This document shows, piece by piece, positions 21,998-33,200 of a DNA stretch of 64,000 nt. The stretch is taken from assembly GCF_024679245.1 (NCBI RefSeq), contig NC_090179.1:9296827-9360826 (forward strand). The letters run 5' to 3'. Both the position numbers and the translations under genes were made by a program. The first letter of the stretch is position 1. Every line of letters begins with the position of its first letter. The stretch is from Pseudorasbora parva. Its lineage: Eukaryota; Chordata; Actinopteri; Cypriniformes; Gobionidae. A model generated the notes under the pieces. It was given only the letters and a program-made list of their open reading frames with translations, made no database searches and was not told where the DNA came from.

Positions 21998-24765
21998 TCT
22001 TCAGTATATCAAGGATGAGATTTTTTTGACAAAAAAAAAAAAAAATCTGACCCGAGATTCCATGAACTTGAACTTTCTATGCATATAAATAGAATCCATC
22101 TCATGTTTTATTAGTTCTTCAATGATGACCATTTTATCTTATTTTTGGCCAGATTGTTTGAACTTGAACCTTCTTTAAAGACTTCTGACATTCTGTTGTT
22201 TCTTCAGTAGATCAAGGATGATAATTTTTTGACAAAAAAAAAAATCTGACCCTGGATCCCATGAACTTGAACTTTCTATGCATATAAATAGATTAATTCT
22301 GATGCATTGGTTCAGGGATGACCTATTGAACTTATCTGTGCCCAAATACTCTTTGAACTTGAACATTCTACACAGACTTTATGACTACCTGTGGTTTCAT
22401 CAGTAGGTCAAGGAAGACATTTTTTGAAAAAAAAAAAATCTGACCCTGGATCCCATGAATTTGAACTTTCTATGCATATAAATAGATTCATTCTGATGCA
22501 TTGGTTCAGGGATGACATATTGAACCTATTTGTGGCCAAATAGTCTTTGAACTTGAACATTATACACAGACTTTATGACTTTTTGTTGTTTCTTCATATA
22601 TCAAGGATGAGATTTTTTTTGACAAAAAAAAGATTCTGACCCTGGATCCCATGAACTTGAAATTTCTATGCACATAAAAAGATTCATTCTGATGCATTGG
22701 TTCAGGGATGACCTATTGAACCTATTTGTGGCCAAATAGTCTTTGAACTTGAACATTATACACAGACTTTATGACTTTTTGTTGTTTCTTCAGTATATCA
22801 AGGATGAGATTTTTTTGACAAAAAAAAGATTCTGACCCTGGATCCCATGAACTTGAAATTTCTATGCACATAAAAAGATTCCTTCTAATGCAGTGGTTCA
22901 AGGATGACCTTTTGAACTTATTTGTGCCCAAATACTCTTTAAACTTGAACATTCTATAAAGACTTTATGACTACCTGTGGTTTCATCAGTAGGTCAAGGA
23001 AGATATTTTAATAAATAAATAAATAAATAAATCTCACCCTAGATTCCTTGAACTTGAACTTTCTATGCATATAAATAGATTCCTTCTGATGCAGTGGTAC
23101 AGGGATGATCTATTGTACCTATTTGTGGCCAATAGTCTTTGAACTTGAACTTTCCACACAGACTTTATGACTTTCTGTTGTTTCTTCAGTATATCAAGGA
23201 TGAGATTTTTTTGACAAAAAAAAAAATAATTCTGACCCGAGATTCCATGAACTTGAACTTTCTATGCATATAAATAGAGTCCTTCTGATGTTTTATTAGT
23301 TCTTCAATGATGACCATTTGAACTTATTTTTGGCCAGATTCTTTGAACTTGAACCTTCTTTAAAGACTTCTGACAGTCTGTTGTTTCTTCAGCAGATCAA
23401 GGATGAGAATTTTTTGACAAAAAAAAATCTGACCCTGGATCCCATGAACTTGAACTTTCTATGCATATAAATAGATTACTTCAGATGCAGTGGTTCAAGG
23501 ATGACCTTTTGAACTTATTTGTGCCCAAATACTCTTTAAACTTGAACATTCTATAAAGACTTTATGACTGCCTGTGGTTTCATCAGTAGGTCAAGGAAGA
23601 CATTTTTTGACAAAAAAAAAAAATCTGACCCTGGATCCCATGAATTTGAACTTTCTATGCATATAAATAGATTCCTTCTGATGCAGTGGTACAGGGATGA
23701 TCTATTGAACCTATTTGTGGCCAAATAGTCTTTGAACTTGAACATTCCACACAGACTTTATGACTTTCTGTTGTTTCTTCAGTATATCAAGGATGAGATT
23801 TTTTTGACAAAAAAAAAAAAAAAATCTGACCCGAGATTCCATGAACTTGAACTTTCTATGCATATAAATAGATTCCTTCTCATGTTTTATTAGTTCTTCA
23901 ATGATAACCATTTTAACTTATTTTTGGCCAGATTCTTTGAACTTGAACCTTCTTTAAAGACTTCTGACATTCTGTTGTTTCTTCAGTAGATCGAGGATGA
24001 TAATTTTTTGACAAACAAAAAATCTGACCCTGGATCCCATGAACTTGAACTTTCTATGCATATAAATAGATTACTTCTGATGCAGTGGTTCAAGGATGAC
24101 CTTTTGAACTTATCTGTGCCCAAATACTCTTTGAACTTGAACATTCTACACAGACTTTATGACTACCTGTTGTTTCATCAGTAGGTCAAGGAAGACATTT
24201 TTTGGAAAAAAAAAGAAGAAAAAATCTCACCCTAGATTCCATGAACTTGAACTTTCTATGCATATAGATTCCTTCTGATGTTTTATTAGTTCTTCAAGGA
24301 TGACCATTTGAACTTATTTTTGGCCAGATTCTTTGAACTTGAACCTTGTTTAAAGATTTCTGACATTCTGTTGTTTCTTCAGTAGATCAAGGATGAGATT
24401 TTTTTGAGCAAAAACCTTTTGAACTTATCTGTGCCCAAATACTCTTTGAACTTGAACATTCTACACAGACTTTATGACTACCTGTTGTTTCATCAGTAGT
24501 TCAAGGAAGAAATTTTTTGGCAAAAAAAAAAAAAAAACATCTGACGCTAGATCCCATGAATTTCAACTTTCTATGCATATAAATAGATTCCTTCTGATGC
24601 AGTGGTTCAGGGATGACCTATTGAACCTATTTGTGGCCAAATAGTCTTTGAACTTGAACATTCCACACAGACTTTATGACTTTCTGTTGTTTCTTCAGTA
24701 TATCAAGGATTCGATGTTTTTGACAAAAAAAAAATCCTGACCCTGGATCCCATGATCTTGAACTA

Positions 24766-24982
24766 TATTCTGCTGAAATATCAGAAGAAGTCTGTGAGTC
24801 CCAACTGTAACTGTCTAAACATTCGTATATTCAGAAACACTAATAGGGTCATTGCACGAGATTTTTCCTATGCGATGCAAATCAGGGCAAAAGTGCTAAT
24901 ATATTCATTGCGCAACGAGTTCTTATGTAATACATTAGCTAGAAAATGTTCCACTGAACATTCTACTTCTTGAGCCTTGTGT
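24766..24982. other. non-satellite junction with inverted minisatellite relic
   Basis: Satellite ends at about 24765. The stretch 24841-24940, read on the minus strand, resembles the minisatellite at 26169-30134: 24895-24912 is an exact 18-bp reverse complement of 29959-29976. The first ~75 bp and last ~40 bp show no recognisable feature. A 73-codon open frame here is not credible as a gene. Confidence 0.65.
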
Positions 24983-24990
24983 AGAATAGG
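24983..24990. repeat. hAT target-site duplication, left (AGAATAGG)
   Basis: Identical to 26100-26107 on the other side of the element; 8 bp fits hAT. Confidence 0.9.
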
Positions 24991-25243
24991 CAGGGCCGGC
25001 TCTAGCTCTTTGGTTGCCCTAGGCGAGATGGAGTTTTGCGCCCCCCACCCCTCCCCACCCCACTCCACTCACTTTTATCGTCTCTAATTCGTCTGTTTTC
25101 CTAGGCCTACCCCTAACCGAGAAGCACTTATTATTAAACACGTTCGACGCTTTATTTCCACTTTTCAAACATTTTCTCACTTTTTATTAAAAATATATGC
25201 CTTTCCATTTTGATATGTGATGGGAAAAGGGAATAGAGCGAGT

Positions 25244-25324
25244 GTGGCAAAAGGCAGGATCGAACCACTGATCGATCTGCATCAAATCTTGATGCCGTGC
25301 GTCTTACCACTACACTACAGCCAC
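25244..25324 (-). pseudogene. tRNA-like sequence inside the hAT element
   Basis: On the minus strand an A-box-like TAGTGTAGTGG and a B-box-like GGTTCGATCC are spaced as in a tRNA. GTGGC/GCCAC can pair at the ends. A 5-bp stem GCATC/GATGC encloses a 7-nt loop with GAT in the anticodon position, but U33 is missing, the T stem is weak and two extra bases precede the 3' acceptor strand. It is therefore a tRNA-derived or SINE-head relic rather than a functional tRNA. It could still act as an RNA polymerase III promoter. Confidence 0.5.
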
Positions 25325-25400
25325 TGTAAAGAATTAGGTGAACACAGCATATTTGTGTTTAATGTAAATAATATGGCATCTTTCATTAGGCTGCTCCAGT

Positions 25401-25418
25401 AAAAAAAAAAAAAAAAAA
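25401..25418 (+). repeat. A18 run within the hAT element
   Basis: Eighteen consecutive A about 80 bp beyond the tRNA-like segment. It could be a retroposon tail in plus orientation, but the tRNA-like box points the other way, so the two need not belong together. Confidence 0.6.
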
Positions 25419-26099
25419 CGAGGGGCCGTATTTATTTCCTTCCGACGCCCACGTAGAGAGCGTTTGTACTTTTCATAAATAACATGCATACGTTATCCAT
25501 ATTCATAACGAACTGGACTTTTGATATTTAAATGACATCCATGTAGGTTATTGTAGATTATTGTCAGTGAAGTTATGTTTGCAATACTTATAGTAATTAT
25601 GTAGAAAACTAGCAAGTGATAGCTTAGTGACAATATTAATAATATTTATAAAATAAATATTAGTTGATAAGATTGATACTAAGTAATTTTATTTTGTTTG
25701 ACAACTTATTGGCTGAGATGAAAAGACTAACCTCTATACTGGGCTTTCTTTCAAAATTCCTTTCTTTTTTTCTCTTTTTCCGTCCCTGTGCATCCGCGGG
25801 GTTTAGACGCCTCATTTTTGATGAACGCGCAAGATGAGCACTTGCCTGACCTAACGCCTGAACTAATAATCAATAATCACCATCAATTCAATCTAATAAT
25901 CAGGTTGATAAGTAATTAAACGTGTGGCTGAGGGGGCGCCCTATGATGATCATGTTTAATGAACATTATGTTGTATTTTGCTTGTTCCGATTCTATGCTT
26001 AATGGGTAGTAATGGGCGGCACTAGAGCGCGCTCGCGCCCCTAACACAATTGTCGCCCTAGGCAACCGCCTAGCTCGCCTATAGCAAACGCCGGCCCTG

Positions 26100-26107
26100 A
26101 GAATAGG
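26100..26107. repeat. hAT target-site duplication, right (AGAATAGG)
   Basis: Identical to 24983-24990. Removing the element plus one copy restores continuous sequence. Confidence 0.9.
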
Positions 26108-26168
26108 ATTTAGTCAGAATCCACTTCAATGCAGTTCAATCCTGTAGGTCGAATGTGTATTCCTGTTA
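26108..26168. other. short unique stretch between hAT and minisatellite
   Basis: No gene, repeat or motif recognised. It continues the pre-insertion sequence of 24941-24982 once the hAT element is removed. Confidence 0.5.
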
Positions 26169-29100
26169 AATGCAATGCATATAATTAACTCGTTGAGCGT
26201 TTAAGAGATTCGGGCTTTTGCATGCATTGCTTGCATTGCATTGCATACGAAAAAAAAACTTGTGCACGGGGGAGATTAGTGCTTTATCATTGCATGCATT
26301 GAAGATATTAGCGCTTTTGCATTGCATTGCATAAAATAACTCGTTGTGCATTGAAGATAGCGCGTTCGTATTGAATTACATACGAAAAGTTTTGTGCAAT
26401 GGAGCGATTCGTGCTTTTGCATTGTATTGAACTCGTCTTGCATTGAAGACATTAGCGCTTTTGCATGGCATTGCATACGAAAAAACTTGTGCACTGAGGA
26501 GAATAGTGCTTTTGCATTGCATTATATACAAAAAACTTGCTGTGCATTGAAAAGATAGTGCTTTTGCATTGCATTGCATAAAATAAATCATTGTCCATTG
26601 AAAATAGCGCTTTTGCATTGCACTGGGGAGATTAATGCTTTTGCATTGCATTGAACTCTTCATGCATTGAAGATATTAGCGCTTTTGCATTGCATAAAAA
26701 ACTCGTTGTGCATTGAAGACAGCGCTTTTGCATTGCATACGAAAAAACTTGTGCACTGGGGAGATTAGAGCTTTTGCATTGCATTGAACTCTTCATGCAT
26801 TGAAGATAATAGCGCTTTTGCATTGCATTGCATACAAAAAACTTGCTGTGCATTGAATAGTGCTTTTGCAATGCATAGCATAAAATAACTCGTTGTGCTT
26901 TGAAGACAGCACTTTTACATTGCATTGCATACGAAAAAAACTCGTGCACTGGGGAGATTAATGTTTTTGCATTGCATTGAACTTGTCTTGCATTGAAGAC
27001 ATTAAGCGCTTTTGCATTGCATTGCATACAAATAACTGTGCATTGGAAGAGATGGTGCTTTTGCAATGCATTGCATATAATAACTCGTTGTGCATTGAAG
27101 ATAGCGCTTTTGTATTGAATTACATACGAAAAGTTTTGTGCAATGGAGCGATTCGTGCTTTGGCATTGCATTGAACTCGTCTTGCATTGAAGACATTAGC
27201 GCTTTTGCATTATATACATTATTTTGCATTATATACAAAAAACTTGCTGTGCATTGAAGAGATAGTGCTTTTGCATTGCATTGCATAAAATAACTCGTTG
27301 TGCTTTGAAGACAGCGCTTTTGCATTGCATTACATTGCATACGAAAAAAACTTTTGCACTGGGGAGATTAATGCTTTTGCATTGCATTGAACTCGTCATG
27401 CATTGACGATTTTAGCGTTTTGCATTGCATTGCATACGAAAAAACTTATGCAATGGAGAGATTCGTGCTTTTGCATTGCATTGAACTCGTCTTGCATTGA
27501 AGACATTAAAGCGCTTTTGCATTGCATTGCATTGAACTCGTCATGCATTGACGATATTAGCGTTTTGCATTGCATTGCATACGAAAAAACTTTTGCACTG
27601 AGGAGAATAGGGCTTTTGCATTGCATTGTATAAAAAAAAACTTGCTGTGCATTGAAAAGATAGTGCTTTTGCATTGCATAAAATAAATCATTGTGCATTG
27701 AAGATAGCGCTTTTGCATTGCACTGGGGAGATTAATGCTTTTGCTTTGCATTGAACTCGTCATGCATTGACAATATTAGCGTTTTGCATTGCATTGCATA
27801 CGAAAAAAACTTGTGCAATAGACAGATTCGTTCTTTTGCATTGCATTGAACTTGTCTTGCAGTGAAGACATTAAAGCGCTTTTGCATTGCATTGCATACG
27901 AAAAACCTTGTGCCTGAGGAGAATAGGGCTTTTGCATTGCATTGTATACAAAAAACTTGCTGTGCATTGAAGATAGCGCTTTTGCATTGCACTGGGGAGA
28001 TTAATGCTTTTGCTTTGCATTGAACTCGTCATGCATTGACAATATCAACGCTTTTGCATTGCATTGCATACGAAAATCCTGCACTGAGGAGATTAGTGCT
28101 TTTGCATTGCATAAAATAACTCGTGCATTGAAGACAGCGCTTTTGCATTGCATACGAAAAAACTTGTGCACTGGGGAGATTAGTGCTTTTGCATTGCATT
28201 GAACTCTTCTTGCATTGAAGATAATAGCGCTTTTGCATTGCATTGCATACAAAAAACTTGCTGTGCATTGAATAATGCTTTTGCAATGCATTGCATAAAA
28301 TAACTCGTTGTGCTTTGAAGACAGCGCTTTTGCATTGCATTGCATACGAAAAAAACTTGTGCACTGGGGAGATTAATGCTTTTGCATTGCATTGAACTCG
28401 TCATGCATTGACGATATTAGCGTTTTGCATTGCATTGAATACGAAAAAACGTGTGCAATGGAAAGTTTCGAGATTTTGCATTGCATTGAACTCGTCTTGC
28501 ATTGAAGACATTAAAGCGCTTTTGCATTGCATTGCATACAAAAAACTTGCATTGAAGAGATAGTGCTTTTGCAATGCACCGTATGAAATAAATCGTTGTG
28601 CATTGAAGGTAACGCTATTGCATTGCCCTGCATAAAATAAATCATTGTGCATTGAAGATAGCGCTTTTGCATTGCACTGGGGAGATTAATGCTTTTGCAT
28701 TGCATTGAACTCGTCATGCATTGACAATAATTAGCGCTTTTGCATTGCATTGCATACGAAAATCCTGCACTGAGGACATTAGTGCTTTTGCATTGCATTG
28801 CATAAAATAACTTGTGCATTGAAGACAGCGCTTTTGCATTGCATAATAACTCGTTTTGCATTAAGTACAGCTCTTTTGCATTGCATACGAAAGAACTTGT
28901 GCACTGGGGAGATTAGTGCTTTTGCATTGCATTGAACTCTTCATGCATTGAAAATATTAGTGCTTTTGCACTGCATTGCATACAAAAAACTTGCTGTGCA
29001 TTGATATATAAAATAAATCGTTGTGCATTGAAGATAGCGCTTTTGCATTGCACTGCATATAAGAACTTCGTTGCACATGGAAGAAAAAAGTGATTTTGCG

Positions 29101-30134
29101 TTGGATTGCATTGCATATAAGAATTCGCTGTGCAAAGAAAAGATTAGTGCTTTTCATTGCTTTGCATTGCATAACGAAAAATTTGTGCATTGAAGAGTTT
29201 GCATGCATATTTGTGCATTGAATAAATTGGATTTTGCATTGCATTGCATTGTATTGCTTAAAGAACTCGTTGTGCAGAAAGAGATTAGTGCTTTTGCAAT
29301 GCAATGCATATTAAAACTCGTTGCGCATTGAAGAAATACGTGCTTTTACATCATAGAAAAAAAGCTCGTGCAATGACGCGATTAATGATTTTACATCTCA
29401 TTGCATACGAAAAACTTGTGCAATGAGGAGATTAAAGCTTTTGCATTGAACTCGTCATGCATTGAAGATATTAGCGCTTTTGCATTTCATTGCACATAAG
29501 AACTCTTTGTTGCGCATTGAAGAAACAAGTGTTTTTGCACTGCATTGCATAAAGAACTCGTTGTGCATTAAAAAGATGCGAAAAGGTAATTTCCATAACG
29601 AAAAACTCGTGCATTGAAGATTTTGCATGCATGCATACAAAAACTATTTGTGCATTGAATAAATTTGCTTTTGTATTGCATTGCATAAAAAACTCGTTGT
29701 GCAGAAAGAGATTAGTGCTTTTGCATTGCATTGCATATAAGATCTTACTGTGCATTAAATAAATAAGTGCATTGTTAGAGAGTTGTGCATTGAATATATT
29801 TTGCATCGTCATGCTAAACTCGTCATGCATTGAAGATATTAGCGCTATTGCATTGCATATAAGAATTCAGGGTGCAATGAAAAGATTAGTGCTTTTGCAT
29901 TCCATACGAAAAAACTCGTGCATTGAAGATTTTGCATTGCATTGCACATAAGAACTCGCGCAATGAATATATTAGCGCTTAGCATTGCATAGAATTCGTG
30001 CATTGAACATGGTTATTCTCTGTGCAATGACGAGTTTAGTGCGTTTGCATTGCATTGACTCTTTTTTACATTGAAGAGTTTAAATGGTTTTCAATACAAG
30101 AACTCGTGCTGCATTAAATAGATAAGTGCTTTGA
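26169..30134. repeat. minisatellite array with GCATT core (units ~44-55 bp)
   Basis: About 4 kb of units that begin GCTTTTGCATTGCATTGCA and then diverge into four tail types: ACGAAAAAACTTGTGCACTG, GAACTCGTCATGCATTGAAG, AAAATAACTCGTTGTGCATT and ACAAAAAACTTGCTGTGCAT. Tails recur in composite blocks; for example, the variant TTGTGCTTTGAAGACAGC appears near 26895, 27300 and 28305. The core is itself a short ATTGC pentamer run, so repeats are nested. Units after about 29000 are more divergent and spaced irregularly. Many minus-strand frames rich in Met-Gln-Cys-Lys come from the repeat phase and are not genes. Confidence 0.9.
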
Positions 30135-30188
30135 ACTTAGTATTGTTTAGATTTTACCACTAATCTGGTTAAATGATAAATGGAGTTT
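30135..30188. other. unique junction sequence
   Basis: AT-rich spacer between the minisatellite and the 5S-like fragment. Nothing recognised in it. Confidence 0.5.
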
Positions 30189-30255
30189 TCCCATTCAAGT
30201 ACTAACCAGTAGTCCCTGAGACCCTGCTGAACTACATGGAATCAATGAGCTGGAC
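30189..30255 (-). pseudogene. 5S rRNA-like fragment
   Basis: The first 21 bases match the complement of the eukaryotic 5S internal-promoter box C region (minus strand TGGTTAGTACTTGAATGGGA) with one mismatch to the consensus I recall. After a short insertion, GACCCTGCT and weaker similarity follow, in the order found in 5S rRNA. Both outer ends of 5S are missing. It may be a 5S pseudogene or the head of a 5S-derived SINE. The comparison is from memory. Confidence 0.45.
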
Positions 30256-30256
30256 T

Positions 30257-33200
30257 TATCGATAAATATTAAAAGATTCATACTGATGTTTCATTAATTA
30301 TTCAAGGAAGATCTGTTGAACTTATTTTTGGCCAAATAGTCTTTGAACTTGAATATTCTACACAGACTTTATGACTTTCTGTTGTTTCTTCAGTATATCA
30401 AGGATGAGATTTTTTTTGACAAAAAAAAAAAATCTGACCCGAGATTCAATGAACTTGAACTTTCTATGCATATAAATAGATTCCTTCTGATGTTTTATTA
30501 GTTCTTCAATGATGACCATTTGAACGTATTTTTTGCCAGATTTTTTGAACTTGAACCTTCTTTAAAGACTTCTGACATTCTGTTGTTCCTTCAGTAGATC
30601 AAGGATGAGAATTTTTTGACAAAAAAATTCTGCCCCTGGATCCCATGAACTTGAACTTTCTATGCATATAAATAGATTCCTTCTGATGCAGTGGTTCAAG
30701 GATGACCTTTTGAACTTATTTGTGCCCAAATACTCTTTGAACTTGAACATTCTATAAAGACTTTATGACTACCTGTGGTTTCATCAGTAGGTCAAGGAAG
30801 ACATTTTTTGACAAAAAAAAAACACCCTAGATTCCATGAACTTGAACTTTCTATACTTATAAATAGATTACTTCTGATGTTTTAATAGCTCTTCAAGGAT
30901 GACCCTTTGAACTTATTTGTGCCCAAAATAGTCTTTGAACTTGAATATTCTACACAGACTTTAGACTACCTGTGGTTTCATCAGTTGGTCAAGGAAGACA
31001 TTTTTTGGCTAAAATAAAATAAAAAAATTCTCACCCTAGATTCCATGAACTTGAACTTTCTATGCATATAAATAGATTTATGCTGATGTTTTTATGTTCT
31101 TCAAGGATGACCTTTTGAACTTATTTTTGGCAAGATTCTTTGAACTTGAACCTTCTTTAAAGACTTCTGACATTCTGTTGTTTCTTCAGTAGATCAAGGA
31201 TGAGAATTTTTTGACAAAAAAAAATCTGACCCTGGATCCCATGAACTTGAACTTTCTATGCATATAAATTGATTCCTTCTGATGCAGTGGTTCAAGGATG
31301 ACCTTTTGAACTTATTTGTGCCCAAATACTCTTTGAACTTGAACATTCTATAAAGACTTTATGACTACCTGTGGTTTCATCAGTAGGTCAAGGAAGACAT
31401 TTTTTGACAAAAAAAAAAAAAAAATCTCACCCTAGATTCCATGAACTTGAACTTTCTATGCATACAGATTCCTTCTGATGTTTTATTAGTTCTTCAAGGA
31501 TGACCATTTGAACTTATTTTTGGCCAGATTCTTTGCACTTGAACCTTGTTTAAAGATTTCTGACATCCTGTTGTTTCTTCAGTAGATCAAGGATGAGATT
31601 TTTTTTGACCAAAAAAAAAAGATTCTGACCCTGGATCCCATGAACTTGAACTTTCTATGCATATAAATAGATTACTTCTGATGCAGTGGTTCAAGGATGA
31701 CCTTCTGAACTTATCTGTGCCCAAATACTCTTTGAACTTGAACATTCTACACAGACTTTATGACTACCTGTTGTTTCATCAGTAGGTCAAGGAAGACATT
31801 TTTTGGCAAAAACATAAATAAATAAATCTCACCCTAGATTCCATGAACTTGAACTTTCTATGCATATAAATAGATTACTTCTGGTGCAGTGGTTCAAGGA
31901 TAACCTTTTGAACTTATTTGTGCCAAAATACTCTTTGAACTTGAACATTCTACACAGACTTTATGACTACCTGTGGTTTCATCAGTAGGTCAAGGAAGAC
32001 ATTTTTTGACAAAAAATAAATAAATCTGACCCTGGATCCCATGAATTTAAACTTTCTATGCATATAAATAGATTCATTCTGATGCATTGGTTCAGGGATG
32101 ACATATTGAACCTATTTGTGGCCAAATAGTCTTTGAACTTGAACATTATACACAGACTTTATGACTTTCTGTTGTTTCTTCAGTATATCAAGGATGAGAT
32201 TTTTTTGACAAAAAAAAAAAAAAGATTCTGACCCTGGATCCCATGAACTTGAAATTTCAATGCATATAAAAAGATTCCTTCTAATGCAGTGGTTCAAGGA
32301 TGACCTTTTGAACTTATTTGTGCCCAAATACTCTTTAAACTTGAACATTATAAAGACTTTATGACTACCTGTGGTTTCATCAGTAGGTCAAGGAAGATAT
32401 TTTTTTGAAAATAAATAAATAAATAAATCTCACCCTAGATTCCTTGAACTTGAACTTTCTTTGCATATAAATTGATTCCTTCTGATGCAGTGGTACAGGG
32501 ATGATCTATTGAACCTATTTGTGGCCAAATAGTCTTTGAACTTGAACATTCCACACAGACTTTATGACTTTCTGTTGTTTCTTCAGTATATCAAGGATGA
32601 GATTTTTTTAACCAAAAAAAAAAAAATCTCACCCTAGATTCCATGAACTTGAACTTTCTATGCATATAAATAGATTCCTTCTGATGTTTTATTAGTTCTT
32701 CAATGATGACCATTTTAACTTATTTTTGGCCAGATTCTTTGAACTTGAACCTTCTTTAAAGACTTCTGACATTCTGTTGTTTCTTCAGTAGATCAAGGAT
32801 GATAATTTTTTAACAAAAAAAAAAATCTGACCCTGGATCCCATGAACTTGCCCTTTCTATGCATATAAATAGATTACTTCTGATGCAGTGGTTCAAGGAT
32901 GACCTTTTGAACTTATCTGTGCCCAAATACTCTTTGAACTTGAACATTCTACACAGACTTTATGACTACCTGTTGTTTCATCAGTAGGTCAAGGAAGACA
33001 TTTTTTGGCAAAAAAAAAATCTGACCCTGGATCCCATGAATTTGAACTTTCTATGCATATAAATAGATTCATTCTGATGCATTGGTTCAGGGAAGACCTA
33101 TTGAACCTATTTGTGGCCAAATACTCTTTGAACTTGAACATTATACACAGACTTTATGACTTTTTGTTGTTTCTACAGTATATCAAGGATGAGATTTTTT

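Larger units (their letters stand above)
15293..24765. repeat. satellite array, block B
   Basis: Same monomer family as block A. From 17448 it follows block A from 2264 in order at an offset of about 15,185 bp, which equals one higher-order unit (~9.86 kb) plus one DIRS. It contains a 397-bp dimer duplication (16671-17067 and 17068-17464), marked by the odd tract GACAAAATTTTTTTTT. The last ~350 bp before the island are truncated and more diverged, as expected at an array edge. Confidence 0.95.
24991..26099. mobile_element. non-autonomous hAT DNA transposon (1,109 bp)
   Basis: Terminal inverted repeats CAGGGCCGGC (24991-25000) and GCCGGCCCTG (26090-26099) are perfect over 10 bp. They are flanked by a perfect 8-bp duplication AGAATAGG (24983-24990 and 26100-26107), the hAT-superfamily signature. 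Subterminal motifs of the type GGTTGCCCTAGGCGAG recur near both ends in inverted orientation. No transposase frame exists, so mobility would need an enzyme in trans. The interior is AT-rich with a C-rich patch (25036-25070), a tRNA-like segment (25244-25324) and an A18 run (25401-25418). The intact duplication suggests a fairly young insertion. Confidence 0.9.

Noticed and set aside
24752..25402. Small frames in the island (73, 66 and 61 residues)
   Set aside because: They cross the satellite edge, the hAT terminus or the tRNA-like segment; no coding signature.
26166..29830. Minus-strand frames of 60-180 residues rich in Met, Gln, Cys and Lys over the minisatellite
   Set aside because: Low-complexity translation of a GCATT-based repeat in several frames at once.
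26169..30134. CRISPR-like array appearance
   Set aside because: Units are contiguous and related throughout, with no unique spacers, and the context is eukaryotic.
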